The notes: a model not told the origin generated them from the sequence alone. DNA of 17,462 bases from an uncultured Bacilli bacterium (GCA_947628125.1 CANQYR010000010.1:1-17462), one strand, 5' to 3'; shown: positions 8,812-15,010, numbered from the stretch's first letter. Numbers and translations are program-made.

Positions 8812-8994
8812 ATGGCAGGCATTGAACTAATGATAAACACCATTAACGCATTTGATTGCGCTGGCATAAAGAAGCTTTTTGCGGACGAATTGTTGTTTGC
8901 GCATAAGCTCAAGTATAGTGGAGATGCCTCTTGGTTTGAGTACCTTTTTGAAGCGTATCTTGACTGTAAGGCTATGGCATTGGCTATGGCCTAA
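8812..8994 (+). CDS. Small protein of unknown function
   Basis: This is a 60-residue protein starting MAGIELMINTINAFDCAGIK. The start ATG follows AAGGAAGG at suitable distance and lies downstream of the promoter at 8750-8778, so longer upstream readings are not supported. It looks helical (FADELLFAHKLKYSG, FEYLFEAYLDCKAMALAMA) with two Cys and no recognised motif. It is first in a three-gene group; the next gene follows after 26 bases with its own AAGGAG. It ends in TAA. The function is unknown. Confidence 0.75.
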   Translation: MAGIELMINTINAFDCAGIKKLFADELLFAHKLKYSGDASWFEYLFEAYLDCKAMALAMA

Positions 8995-9020
8995 CCGCCA
9001 GAAAGGAGATAAAACCTCTG

Positions 9021-9188
9021 ATGAAGCGTTATGTAATGTTAATCACAGATGCAAAGAGCGGACATGCGACCTACCGTTATTTCTCCAATCCGTTGGTAAT
9101 GTTTAAAGTAGGTAAGATGACTAAAGAAACAGGTAGAGAAGTTAAATATTATAAAGAAATACGTGAAAAGGAGACTAATGGACAATGA
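9021..9188 (+). CDS. Small basic protein of unknown function
   Basis: This is a 55-residue, Lys-rich protein (MKRYVMLITDAKSGHATYRY at its start). AAAGGAG lies ahead of the ATG. Its TGA overlaps the ATG of the next gene (ATGA), indicating coupled translation. Its beta-rich start (YVMLITD) and its size resemble many phage early proteins that bind host factors, but no family is recognised. Confidence 0.72.
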   Translation: MKRYVMLITDAKSGHATYRYFSNPLVMFKVGKMTKETGREVKYYKEIREKETNGQ

Positions 9189-9427
9189 AAGACCTGTATG
9201 TCGTTAAGTATCATGACTATGCTGATAGAGAATTGATTGCACTTATTTCTAGTTCTTGCGAAAGAGCAATGGAAACTGCCAAGAGGATTTCTATAGAACA
9301 CCCTTATGAACTGGTATTTGTAGACCTTATTATCAGCGAAAGAGAGTATAGCATAGATGGTTCTATAGATGAGGCACCCAAATTTGCTTACTACCAGAAT
9401 GGTGAACTAAAGCGATCTGATTTTTAA
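9185..9427 (+). CDS. Small protein of unknown function
   Basis: This is an 80-residue acidic protein (MKDLYVVKYHDYADRELIAL...). It starts in the ATGA overlap with the preceding gene, with AAAAGGAG upstream, and ends in TAA. It has an alternating beta-alpha-beta feel (DLYVVKYHD, a Ser/Ala/Arg helix, ELVFVDLIISE). No catalytic motif is visible. It is last in the three-gene group; the next promoter begins 19 bases after the stop. Confidence 0.78.
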   Translation: MKDLYVVKYHDYADRELIALISSSCERAMETAKRISIEHPYELVFVDLIISEREYSIDGSIDEAPKFAYYQNGELKRSDF

Positions 9428-9445
9428 TTTGTAATCGTTTTGTAA

Positions 9446-9474
9446 TTGACAAATGCGTGAATTAGCGTTATAAT
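9446..9474 (+). promoter_or_regulatory. Perfect consensus promoter
   Basis: TTGACA, 17 bases, TATAAT. It is preceded by TTTGTAATCGTTTTGTAA, almost the same as the sequence before the promoter at 14267, so there is a shared upstream element. Confidence 0.88.
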
Positions 9475-9505
9475 AAAGGCACAAAAACAAAGGGAGGCCA
9501 AAGCG

Positions 9506-9745
9506 ATGGTAATTGCAATCTGCTATAAAACAAAGGTTCCAGAAGTGTATAATAAAGGTACAAAATGGGAAAAGGCTATAGATACATTCTTAGCTTACTA
9601 TTACGTGGGAACTCTGGAGCAAGCAAAAGAAATCGTGCGGAAACTCAATGAAGAAAAACCGGAAAAGCTTTTCAATGGCCTTCCTGCTGATTGCGCAAAC
9701 CGCACCTACTTTGTTGAAGAACAAAAGGAAATGGGAGCTTATTAA
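9506..9745 (+). CDS. Small protein of unknown function
   Basis: This is a 79-residue protein with its own perfect promoter, an AGGGAGG ribosome site and a following terminator, so it is a single-gene transcription unit. The sequence starts MVIAICYKTKVPEVYNKG and has a helical middle (LEQAKEIVRKLNEEKPEK). It contains two Cys and ends in TAA. No known motif is seen. The strong promoter suggests abundant early expression. Confidence 0.78.
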   Translation: MVIAICYKTKVPEVYNKGTKWEKAIDTFLAYYYVGTLEQAKEIVRKLNEEKPEKLFNGLPADCANRTYFVEEQKEMGAY

Positions 9746-9764
9746 AAAGCTTCCATTTTATTTT
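9732..9764 (+). terminator. Intrinsic terminator
   Basis: TGGGAGCTT pairs with AAGCTTCCA (one G.U) and is followed by TTTTATTTT. The left arm overlaps the last codons of the upstream gene. Confidence 0.75.
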
Positions 9765-9845
9765 AATACAACTGATTCGTCAAATTGCACAAATTTAATA
9801 CTTTAATTCATTAAAGCATTAGCGATTTAACGATTTAAATTGCGA

Positions 9846-9878
9846 CCGCGCGCCAACTACCCAGGCGCGCGGAATTTT
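9846..9878 (+). terminator. GC-rich hairpin, probable terminator
   Basis: CCGCGCGCC and GGCGCGCGG pair perfectly around AACTACCCA, then AATTTT. It is closely related in stem and loop to the hairpin at 11982-12014. Confidence 0.6.
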
Positions 9879-9983
9879 GCATAAAATTCAATTTGGAGCA
9901 ATTTAATTGTGCACAATTCAATAGCACACAATTAATCAAAAATCCTGATACTTTAGCGATTTAAAGCGCTAAAGATTACGTGC

Positions 9984-10056
9984 ACACAATTCAATTACTC
10001 AAAATATAATCGCGCACAATGAATTAATACACAATTTTATTACTTAAAATTTAATC
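9984..10056 (+). repeat. Pair of 28-bp imperfect direct repeats
   Basis: Copies at 9984-10011 and 10029-10056 match at 24 of 28 positions. Both begin ACACAATT, contain ATTACT and end TAATC. The 45-bp period could place proteins on related faces of the DNA. Confidence 0.65.
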
Positions 10057-10100
10057 ATGTATAATAAAATGGTAAACGAATAAATTGTATTCAATTAATT

Positions 10101-10161
10101 AATCAAGCGGTTAGTTATGACTAACTAACTTTTTTCAATCAAGCGATAAGTTATAACTAAT
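10101..10161 (+). repeat. Pair of 25-bp imperfect direct repeats with inner symmetry
   Basis: Copies at 10101-10125 and 10137-10161 share AATCAAGCG, AGTTAT and ACTAA, differing at 5 of 25 positions. Each contains a TTAGTTAT-type inverted repeat. They lie upstream of the weak promoter at 10191-10221, so regulation of that promoter is plausible. Confidence 0.6.
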
Positions 10162-10190
10162 CACATACAATTCCCTAAAGTTTCAAACGT

Positions 10191-10221
10191 CCGTTTTTTA
10201 GGACAGCAAAACGGCTATACT
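10191..10221 (+). promoter_or_regulatory. Probable regulated promoter with inverted repeat
   Basis: There is a TATACT -10 box at 10216-10221 but no good -35 (GTTTTT at 10193). CCGTTTT (10191-10197) and AAAACGG (10208-10214) form a perfect inverted repeat over the -35/spacer, suggesting control by a bound protein. Confidence 0.5.
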
Positions 10222-10284
10222 AAATATAGTTAAAAGAGATGAGGACAAAATAAATCTAATACAACTTATTAGGAGGACTTTATC

Positions 10285-10449
10285 ATGATTAAATTTGACT
10301 TAATTGGTATCACATCTACAGGGAAGAAGCGTGTGCGCCATTGTGTTGCACGCGATGAAGATGAACTCGATTCGATTGTTATCAACTGGATTGAATCATC
10401 GGAGTTACTAGACCGAGAGTTATACATCATTGGACGCGATAATATATAG
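10285..10449 (+). CDS. Small protein of unknown function ending in TAG
   Basis: This is a 54-residue protein starting MIKFDLIGITSTGKKRVRHC, with AGGAGG 8 bases before the ATG. The N-terminal half is beta-like and the C-terminal half acidic (RDEDELDSIVINWIESSE). It ends in TAG, a codon read as Gln in the late arm. If TAG were decoded, the frame would stay open for 33 more codons to TAA at 10549-10551, running through the next gene's promoter. That makes TAG as a stop the more natural reading here. The function is unknown. Confidence 0.75.
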   Translation: MIKFDLIGITSTGKKRVRHCVARDEDELDSIVINWIESSELLDRELYIIGRDNI

Positions 10450-10507
10450 CTCCTATATTCCACAAAAGCTAGTGCAAGTGCTCACAAAATTTTGTGCAAT
10501 ATGCCCA

Positions 10508-10536
10508 TTGACTTAGTGCAAATCATCTGTTATACT
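10508..10536 (+). promoter_or_regulatory. Early promoter
   Basis: TTGACT, 17 bases ending TGT, TATACT. It drives 10570-11233. Confidence 0.8.
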
Positions 10537-10569
10537 AATATCAACAAATAAAGAAAGGAACTAGTTATC

Positions 10570-10731
10570 ATGAAATACGTGCTTGAAATTACTTTCATCT
10601 CGCAAGATTTCATTCCCAAGGATACGATACCAGAAGCACAAGCAGAAGCTAAGAGATATCTTGAATTACCTAACGTAACAAAAGTTGATATCATTGATAT
10701 AGCTACAGGTGAAGTCATTGATATAAATTAA
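10570..10731 (+). CDS. Small acidic protein of unknown function
   Basis: This is a 53-residue protein (MKYVLEITFISQDFIPKDTI at its start). The ATG follows AAGGAACTAG, and the next gene begins 25 bases after the stop with its own AAAGGAG. The beta-alpha-beta pattern (KYVLEITFI, an EAQAEAKRYLEL helix, KVDIIDIATGEVID) looks like a compact folded domain. It ends in TAA. No family is recognised. Confidence 0.72.
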   Translation: MKYVLEITFISQDFIPKDTIPEAQAEAKRYLELPNVTKVDIIDIATGEVIDIN

Positions 10732-10756
10732 CCAGTAGAAAAGGAGATTTAATACA

Positions 10757-11233
10757 ATGTTTAATTTTACAAGCTTTATTCTCGGGATTCTTGCAATGTC
10801 CGCATTTTCTACAGTTTTTTTGGTATTGTTGGATTTGAAAGAAAAAGATATTTATTTTAATCTCGCGGGCGGGCCATGCCTATGGATTTTTTCACTAGCC
10901 TTTGAAAGTTTGCGGAAATTGATTCAGCATTTTTATTACATTAGTGAACGTGCCGTTTTTGCGGACACAAACGGCAAACTCTGGTACTGTGATAATAAAT
11001 GGTGGGACTTGATACTTGGTTATAGCGATAAATACACTAGACCAAATTGCACGGATTATCAAGCACAAACGCATCTATGGCAAGATAAATACATTAATTG
11101 TAGTGGTCAAAATGGCATTAGAGTTAGTTTCCGGCATTCCCCTCGCAAATTCTGGAAAAATTACGCAAAGCCTATTCCGAAAGAAGAAATCTGGCTATGC
11201 CAGCAGAGAGAAGAAATTGCTAAGGGGAAGTGA
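10757..11233 (+). CDS. Membrane-anchored protein of unknown function
   Basis: This is a 158-residue protein. Residues about 5-27 are strongly hydrophobic (FILGILAMSAFSTVFLVLLD), and residues about 33-52 (FNLAGGPCLWIFSLAF) may form a second membrane segment. The remaining 100 residues are rich in Trp, Tyr and Cys (LWYCDNKWWDLILGY, LWQDKYINCSGQNG) and end basic. AAAGGAG precedes the ATG. It ends in TGA, with the terminator's left arm overlapping the last codons. It is second in the unit driven by the 10508 promoter. It may act at the host envelope, but no motif shows how. Confidence 0.75.
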   Translation: MFNFTSFILGILAMSAFSTVFLVLLDLKEKDIYFNLAGGPCLWIFSLAFESLRKLIQHFYYISERAVFADTNGKLWYCDNKWWDLILGYSDKYTRPNCTDYQAQTHLWQDKYINCSGQNGIRVSFRHSPRKFWKNYAKPIPKEEIWLCQQREEIAKGK

Positions 11234-11256
11234 AAAACTTCCCCTGATTTTTATTT
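11223..11256 (+). terminator. Intrinsic terminator
   Basis: AGGGGAAGT and ACTTCCCCT pair perfectly around GAAAA, followed by a T-rich run. The next promoter starts 7 bases later. Confidence 0.85.
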
Positions 11257-11262
11257 TGCCTA

Positions 11263-11291
11263 TTGACTTTTGACTATAAGTATGTTATAAT
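11263..11291 (+). promoter_or_regulatory. Early promoter
   Basis: TTGACT, 17 bases ending TGT, TATAAT. It drives the group of interrupted small genes at 11323-11903. Confidence 0.83.
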
Positions 11292-11322
11292 CATAATAAA
11301 AAATGAAAGGAAGGGCCTGCAA

Positions 11323-11533
11323 ATGTTTCGTAATTATACTATTAATACTTCAAAAGACCCTGAGTTAACAAAATTAACTTTTGCTTATTGCGATGGCTGG
11401 AACTTCTTTTGGCGGTGCTTTTTTTGGATGGCGTGAGACATTCCTAGATAATCACAACAATAACAAATGCGTTTTTAAGCTCACTAAAAAGCAATATGCA
11501 AATCTGTTAGACATTAAAAAAATTACTTTTTAA
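11323..11533 (+). pseudogene. Small gene with an apparent frameshift
   Basis: It starts with ATG after AAAGGAAGGG and reads MFRNYTINTSKDPELTKLTF, continuing AYCDGWNFFW, then stops early at TGA 11434-11436. Removing one base from the TTTT run near 11408-11411 would join it to a second frame. The joined product, about 69 residues, continues GGAFFGWRETFLDNHNNNK and ends KKITF with TAA at 11531-11533. The joined version reads as one sensible protein. A one-base sequencing error in a T run, a true mutation, or a programmed shift at the T4/T7 runs would all explain it. The function is unknown. Confidence 0.55.
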
Positions 11534-11551
11534 ATAAGGGAAGAAAATATA

Positions 11552-11704
11552 ATGGATAAACAGATGTTTAAAAAGACTGGCGAAGAGCTCCAGCAATATC
11601 TCCATTTCCGCAAGCGCGGCGGCAAGATAAAAAATAAGAAAGGTAAAGGGTCCTATTCCCGCAAAGATAAATACAATAATAAAAGGGGTGATTGTTATGT
11701 TTGA
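11552..11704 (+). CDS. Small very basic protein
   Basis: This is a 50-residue protein starting MDKQMFKKTGEELQQYLHF, then a Lys/Arg/Gly-rich tail (FRKRGGKIKNKKGKGSYS). Ribosome site: AAGGGAAG. The tail would suit nucleic-acid binding, but no fold is recognised. Its last codons overlap the start of the next gene by 8 bases in another frame, indicating coupled translation. It ends in TGA. Confidence 0.65.
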   Translation: MDKQMFKKTGEELQQYLHFRKRGGKIKNKKGKGSYSRKDKYNNKRGDCYV

Positions 11705-11903
11705 AAAAAAGGTAATGTATCTTGAGCGTGTAAATTGGCAAAAGTTAGTTTATTCTGCTCTAATGGATGGAAAGATGTGAATGTTTCAGCACAAAGGTGA
11801 ACAAGAACAACTGATAAAAGCAAATGAAAATAGACGTTATTTAACTTATATTGCAACACCTATTTCTGATGCACCTAATACTATGAGAGTAGAAGTCTTT
11901 TGA
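11697..11903 (+). CDS. Small gene interrupted by an in-frame TGA
   Basis: ATG after AGGGGTGA opens a frame of 27 codons (MFEKKVMYLERVNWQKLVYS...GKM) ended by TGA at 11778-11780. It is immediately followed in the same frame by ATG and 39 more codons (MFQHKGEQEQLIKANENRRY... VEVF), ending at TGA 11901-11903 just before a terminator. The two halves read as one 68-residue protein with Trp at the TGA (TGG to TGA is one transition). Other readings are two coupled mini-genes (TGAATG) or TGA readthrough. The downstream half has only a weak ribosome site (GGATGGA). The function is unknown. Confidence 0.5.
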
Positions 11904-11930
11904 ATGAGCCGAAAATCGGCTCATTTTTAT
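11904..11930 (+). terminator. Intrinsic terminator
   Basis: ATGAGCCGA and TCGGCTCAT pair around a short A loop and are followed by TTTTTATT. It starts directly after the TGA of the upstream frame. Confidence 0.85.
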
Positions 11931-11981
11931 TATAATATTTCTATTTCATTTTTGGTTTCAGAATCTTAATATTTCCTTGGA

Positions 11982-12014
11982 CCTCGCGCCAACAGCCCTG
12001 GCGCGAGGCATTTT
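11982..12014 (+). terminator. GC-rich hairpin, probable terminator
   Basis: CCTCGCGCCA and TGGCGCGAGG form a perfect 10-bp stem around ACAGCCC, then CATTTT. It is a sister of the hairpin at 9846. The surrounding 11931-12068 holds no gene. Confidence 0.65.
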
Positions 12015-12068
12015 AGAATTAATGCACTTTGTACAAAAAGGCGCGTAAAAATTTGACTATTTTGCTAA

Positions 12069-12096
12069 TTGACTATTTCCTAAAATGTGCTATACT
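12069..12096 (+). promoter_or_regulatory. Early promoter
   Basis: TTGACT, 16 bases ending TGC, TATACT. This is the only early promoter with a 16-base spacer. Confidence 0.75.
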
Positions 12097-12127
12097 ATAA
12101 TTACCAAAAGGAAAGAGGTATCTAAAA

Positions 12128-12256
12128 ATGGAAGAGGATCGTAGTTTTTGTGAAGGTTGTCCGTATTATGCTGAATGTGAAAGTCCTTGCACAGCTTATA
12201 AAGATGCTATATTATGGGCAGAAAATGAAGCTGACTGGCCGGAGGAGGAGATTTAA
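12128..12256 (+). CDS. Cys-rich mini-protein
   Basis: This is a 42-residue acidic protein (MEEDRSFCEGCPYYAECESP at its start). Four Cys in the pattern C-x2-C-x6-C-x4-C suggest a small zinc or metal-binding knot. A tail rich in Glu/Trp follows. GGAAAGAGG precedes the ATG. It ends in TAA directly adjoining the TTG start of the next gene. It is too short for confident family assignment. Confidence 0.68.
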   Translation: MEEDRSFCEGCPYYAECESPCTAYKDAILWAENEADWPEEEI

Positions 12257-12391
12257 TTGCGTAAAACTATCTTTTGGATCTTAGTATTAATCTGTGTTTA
12301 TTTTACAATTTCTTTTTTGAATGTAGTTGCTCATAATCTTCCTAATACTGGTAGTATCGCCACATGGAACGTATTTAAGCTAATGCAGTAA
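12257..12391 (+). CDS. Single-pass membrane mini-protein with TTG start
   Basis: This is a 44-residue frame beginning TTG at 12257, abutting the TAA of the preceding gene, with GGAGGAGGAG 7 bases upstream. One hydrophobic helix (TIFWILVLICVYFTISFLNVV, about residues 4-24) follows a short basic start (MRK), indicating an N-in orientation. The tail is short and polar. Translation is likely coupled to the upstream Cys-rich gene, so the two may act together at the membrane. The function is unknown. Confidence 0.65.
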   Translation: MRKTIFWILVLICVYFTISFLNVVAHNLPNTGSIATWNVFKLMQ

Positions 12392-12412
12392 TACTTTTTG
12401 TTATCATGATAA

Positions 12413-12449
12413 TTACAAATAGTAATTCCGCATCTGTAACTATTTGTAA
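12413..12449. repeat. 11-bp stem-loop upstream of the HAD gene promoter
   Basis: TTACAAATAGT and ACTATTTGTAA pair perfectly with a 15-base loop. There is no T tract, so it may be an operator or weak terminator. It abuts the -35 box at 12451. Confidence 0.5.
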
Positions 12450-12450
12450 C

Positions 12451-12479
12451 TTGCAATCTGATTCAAAATATGTTATTCT
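12451..12479 (+). promoter_or_regulatory. Early promoter
   Basis: TTGCAA, 17 bases, TATTCT. A weaker match, placed directly before the HAD gene. Confidence 0.6.
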
Positions 12480-12514
12480 ATACTTGCCCGAAGGGCAGAA
12501 AGGAAATGGTAAAA

Positions 12515-12979
12515 ATGATTAAAATGATAGTGTTCGATATGGATGGCACGATTTGTGATTTGTATGGTGTCTCTAATTGGCTTCCTAAGCTTCGCGCCTC
12601 TGATGTAAGTCCTTATCGTGATGCTTCCCCTATGTGGGACATGGAAAAGCTGGCTGATATTCTTCATAAACTTCAGAAGCAGGGCATAAAAATCGTGGTC
12701 GTGACTTGGCTGGGGTTGGGCGCTTCTCCCGAATATAAAAAAGCTACAAGCGCCGTAAAGCGCGATTGGCTCAAGCAGTATGATTTTCCGATGGATGAAT
12801 TTCATGCCGTACAATATGGAGCAACAAAAGCTGATAGCGTGCGCAAGAAGTTGAACCCCGGAGAAGAGGCAATTCTTATTGATGATAGCAAAAAAGTGCG
12901 CAACGGCTGGCGTTTAGGTCCAACGGTAAATCCCACCGTACAGAATATACTTGATATTTTAGCGGGGCTGGTGCAGTAA
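12515..12979 (+). CDS. HAD-superfamily phosphatase-like protein
   Basis: This is a 154-residue HAD-fold protein. Motif I is FDMDGT with nucleophile D8 and acid D10. Motif II is VVVTWLG with T64. Motif III is likely K79 or K82, and motif IV is the acidic pair D123-D124 in LIDDSKK. This is a complete catalytic set for phosphate-ester hydrolysis, with a small cap as in phage and bacterial 5'-nucleotidase-like enzymes. A nucleotide substrate is likely from family knowledge but unproven. The start is chosen at 12515 because AGAAAGGA lies about 9 bases ahead; the ATG at 12506 is too close. GC content is higher than in its neighbours. It ends in TAA. Confidence 0.85.
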   Translation: MIKMIVFDMDGTICDLYGVSNWLPKLRASDVSPYRDASPMWDMEKLADILHKLQKQGIKIVVVTWLGLGASPEYKKATSAVKRDWLKQYDFPMDEFHAVQYGATKADSVRKKLNPGEEAILIDDSKKVRNGWRLGPTVNPTVQNILDILAGLVQ

Positions 12980-13016
12980 GCGCCACCCCCTGCCAATAGA
13001 AAGGAGATAAAAAGCT

Positions 13017-13286
13017 ATGACCGCAACTGGAATTATTCGCCGTATGGATGACCTTGGTCGCGTAGTAATCCCGCGGGAAGTCCGGCGCAAGCTGGGCTTG
13101 AAAGAGGGCGATGAACTGGAAATTTTCATCGACCATGGCGGGGTGTGTTTTGTCCCTTATCATAGGGATTTATCCGATGAATTGGAAGCGCTTCGCATAA
13201 AAATAATAAACGATTATAAACTGACTAAAAGAGACGGCGTAATAAACGACCTTTTTAACCAGATTTCTGATTTGATGGAGGAATAA
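13017..13286 (+). CDS. AbrB/SpoVT-type transcription regulator
   Basis: This is an 89-residue protein with a textbook AbrB swapped-hairpin DNA-binding domain at residues 4-48: GIIRRMDDLGRVVIPREVRR, then KLGLKEGDELEIFID. AAAGGAG precedes the ATG. The C-terminal half (DELEALRIKIINDYKL...) is helical and probably makes dimers or tetramers. Proteins of this type bind AT-rich promoters in Firmicutes, so it is a candidate regulator of the many phage promoters here. It starts 37 bases after the HAD gene and 7 bases before the next, so the three are likely one operon. Confidence 0.92.
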   Translation: MTATGIIRRMDDLGRVVIPREVRRKLGLKEGDELEIFIDHGGVCFVPYHRDLSDELEALRIKIINDYKLTKRDGVINDLFNQISDLMEE

Positions 13287-13293
13287 TAAAAAA

Positions 13294-13563
13294 ATGAAGA
13301 TTTCTGAATCTGAAATGATGAAAATTTATCAGGAGTGTTCTGGTCACATTCCTTCTATTTTGGAAGAGCTCCAAGTTATGGGAGAAGAGAAGGAAAAAGA
13401 GCGTGAAGAATGGCTGGATAATATCGCCAATTATGCTCAGTATATTTTAGATGATTATCCAGAAGGAAAAATCGTGATAAAATTGCCTCCCGTTTTGCCT
13501 GCTAACTGTGAATTAAATATTCTGAATATTCTTGCTTCAGGGCAGTTCACTTTTGTAACGTAA
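13294..13563 (+). CDS. Acidic helical protein of unknown function
   Basis: This is an 89-residue protein, start MKISESEMMKIYQECSGHIP. GGAGG sits inside the end of the AbrB gene, 7 bases between genes, so it is co-translated with the regulator. A Glu/Lys-rich helix (EEKEKEREEWLDNIANYAQY) could be a coiled coil, followed by a beta-like segment (KIVIKLPPVLP). It could be a partner of the AbrB protein. There is no catalytic motif. It ends in TAA. Confidence 0.75.
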   Translation: MKISESEMMKIYQECSGHIPSILEELQVMGEEKEKEREEWLDNIANYAQYILDDYPEGKIVIKLPPVLPANCELNILNILASGQFTFVT

Positions 13564-13575
13564 TATTTTAATCAA

Positions 13576-13605
13576 AAACTGGGTCAAAAAATGGCCCAGT
13601 TTATT
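13576..13605 (+). terminator. Intrinsic terminator
   Basis: AAACTGGG and CCCAGTTT pair around an A-rich loop, followed by ATT. The T run is short; a second hairpin follows at 13636. Confidence 0.65.
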
Positions 13606-13635
13606 CTAATAAATACCCTCAGTTTCAAAGCCTCA

Positions 13636-13678
13636 GCCGTCCGCTGTGGGGGCGCAGCGGACGGCATTTTAATTTTTT
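13636..13678 (+). terminator. Strong GC-rich terminator
   Basis: GCCGTCCGCTG and CAGCGGACGGC pair perfectly (11 bp) around TGGGGGCG, then ATTTTAATTTTTT. The stem differs from that at 16437 by a paired C-G to T-A change. Confidence 0.85.
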
Positions 13679-13723
13679 AGCAATTTGTACAATTTTGCAA
13701 GCAAAATTTAGTCAAAAGATCTA

Positions 13724-13752
13724 TTGCAAAATATCCTAAAACATGCTATTAT
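13724..13752 (+). promoter_or_regulatory. Early promoter
   Basis: TTGCAA, 17 bases ending TGC, TATTAT. It lies 20 bases ahead of the next start codon. Confidence 0.68.
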
Positions 13753-13771
13753 TAATCATGGGGTGATTAAC

Positions 13772-14266
13772 ATGATAGAAACTCTTAAGCAAAATATTAT
13801 AGATACTTGTAAACAATTTATTGCACAAAATATTCCTCAAGCGCAAGAAGTTAATATTGAATTTGATACAGATTTTGGTTTTCTACCTAAAACTCATACT
13901 ATTTATTTGGCCTTAATTGAAATTGAAGAAACTGTAAAAGATTTTCTTGATTTTTGTATTTCATGCGGTTTACCGGAAAATGATTTTGATGATTTTGGTC
14001 TTTCTTTCCTTCATGAATTAGGTCATTTTATGACATGGGACCAAATTCCTGTATCTGATTTAATGATGTATTATTTTGCTATAGAAGACCTTGATGATGA
14101 TAATGAAATATCTAATCATGAGCGCAATTTAATTTACTTCAATCTTCCAGTAGAAAAAATAGCTACTGAATGGGCGATTAATTTTATTAAAAACAATTTT
14201 AACCAATACGCTAGCTTCTGCAATCAAATAAAAACTCTTCTCCACAATTTTGTAACCGATTTGTAA
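13772..14266 (+). CDS. Putative zinc metallopeptidase (HExxH)
   Basis: This is a 164-residue protein with HELGH at 81-85, the classic zinc-binding and catalytic HExxH signature, in the context SFLHELGHFMTWDQ. A downstream Glu in EKIATEWAINFI (E133) is well placed to be the third zinc ligand. This layout recalls ImmA/IrrE-type peptidases, which cleave repressors, but the rest is not recognised. The start at 13772 is used because GGGGTG precedes it and the promoter overlaps the longer frame. The N-terminal half is acidic. It is a single-gene unit: its TAA overlaps the next promoter region. Possible roles are regulator cleavage or host defence inactivation, both inference. Confidence 0.7.
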   Translation: MIETLKQNIIDTCKQFIAQNIPQAQEVNIEFDTDFGFLPKTHTIYLALIEIEETVKDFLDFCISCGLPENDFDDFGLSFLHELGHFMTWDQIPVSDLMMYYFAIEDLDDDNEISNHERNLIYFNLPVEKIATEWAINFIKNNFNQYASFCNQIKTLLHNFVTDL

Positions 14267-14295
14267 TTGACTTCTACTAGTTCTTATGGTATATT
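14267..14295 (+). promoter_or_regulatory. Early promoter
   Basis: TTGACT, 17 bases ending TGG, TATATT. It has the same TTTGTAA-nCG-nTTTGTAA upstream sequence as the promoter at 9446. Confidence 0.8.
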
Positions 14296-14324
14296 ATGTC
14301 TAGAAATTGAAAGGAGACATAACA

Positions 14325-14915
14325 ATGATTAAAGACGTTCGCCATTTTACCAATGAACTTAACCTTATTACCGACCCTAGTTTACGAGATTTCGCTCGTT
14401 GGTTTCTTATGAATATTGCGCCCAATTATTTTTGGACTATTGGAGCTAGCGCCAGCGGAAAGTATCATCCTGCATTTGCAAAAGGCGAAGGCGGTCTTGT
14501 GCGTCATGTTAAAGGCGCAATGCGTGTACTTGATGAACTATTGGATTTGAACACTTATAGTCACATGTCGGACTTGTATAAAGATTATGCTCGTGTTGCT
14601 ATTCTTATACATGATTGCTTTAAGTATGGCAAAGGTCCTATTGACAAAAGCCAGTATGCCAATCATGGTAAAACTTGCGCCCACATGGTTGAGGTCGCAT
14701 GGTATGAGATGTTCCAAGAACAAGCCCCTGATTTGCTTATTATGGCAGTAGAATCACACATGGGCCAATGGCATGGACCAGAAGAGCGCAAGCCTTTTTC
14801 TCCGATTGATCGTCTTGTCCACTTGGCTGATTATATTAGCTCTCGTTCTTTCTTTGACATTCCAGAAGTCAGCGCAGAATGGGAAGAAATAGCGATGATA
14901 GATACGCCTTACTAA
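14325..14915 (+). CDS. HD-domain phosphohydrolase-like protein
   Basis: This is a 196-residue protein starting at ATG 14325, which follows AAAGGAGA. HD signature: RH in GGLVRHVKGAMRVLDELL, HD in ILIHDCFKYG, H in HGKTCAHMVEVAW and ESHMGQWHG, and a late D in VHLADYISSR. These are the metal ligands of HD phosphohydrolases, usually acting on nucleotides or cyclic nucleotides. Phage HD proteins can alter nucleotide pools or remove defence signals, but the substrate cannot be read here. It is a single-gene unit with its own promoter and a hairpin at the stop (TAA). Confidence 0.85.
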   Translation: MIKDVRHFTNELNLITDPSLRDFARWFLMNIAPNYFWTIGASASGKYHPAFAKGEGGLVRHVKGAMRVLDELLDLNTYSHMSDLYKDYARVAILIHDCFKYGKGPIDKSQYANHGKTCAHMVEVAWYEMFQEQAPDLLIMAVESHMGQWHGPEERKPFSPIDRLVHLADYISSRSFFDIPEVSAEWEEIAMIDTPY

Positions 14916-14938
14916 GGGAGATTAACTTCTCCCTTTTA
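14914..14938 (+). terminator. Hairpin at the end of the HD gene
   Basis: AAGGGAGA pairs with TCTCCCTT, followed by TTT. Short T tract, moderate terminator. Confidence 0.6.
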
Positions 14939-14955
14939 GGCTCTATAAATCTCTT

Positions 14956-14984
14956 TTGTTTTTTATATAAAAATATAATATAAT
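14956..14984 (+). promoter_or_regulatory. Early promoter in very AT-rich DNA
   Basis: TTGTTT, 17 bases, TATAAT. Several overlapping TATAAT-like boxes make the exact position uncertain. Confidence 0.55.
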
Positions 14985-15010
14985 ATATATAAAGAAAGGA
15001 AATGATAACA

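Larger units (their letters stand above)
9765..10192. other. Noncoding repeat-rich block, possible origin or control region
   Basis: No gene is seen. It contains a GC-rich hairpin (9846-9878), inverted repeats CTTTAAT-TC-ATTAAAG (9801-9816) and CTTTAGCG/CGCTAAAG (9951-9974), several copies of a CACAATT-type motif (about 9909, 9925, 9984, 10014 and 10029), and two pairs of imperfect direct repeats. AT-rich DNA with iterated motifs suggests an origin or operator array; neither is shown. Confidence 0.5.

Noticed and set aside
9984..10161. CRISPR-like array
   Set aside because: Only two copies of each repeat, imperfect, with no uniform spacers and no cas genes.
12473..13163. Minus-strand frames opposite the HAD and AbrB genes
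   Set aside because: The plus strand has catalytic HAD motifs and a textbook AbrB domain with ribosome sites; the minus frames have neither.
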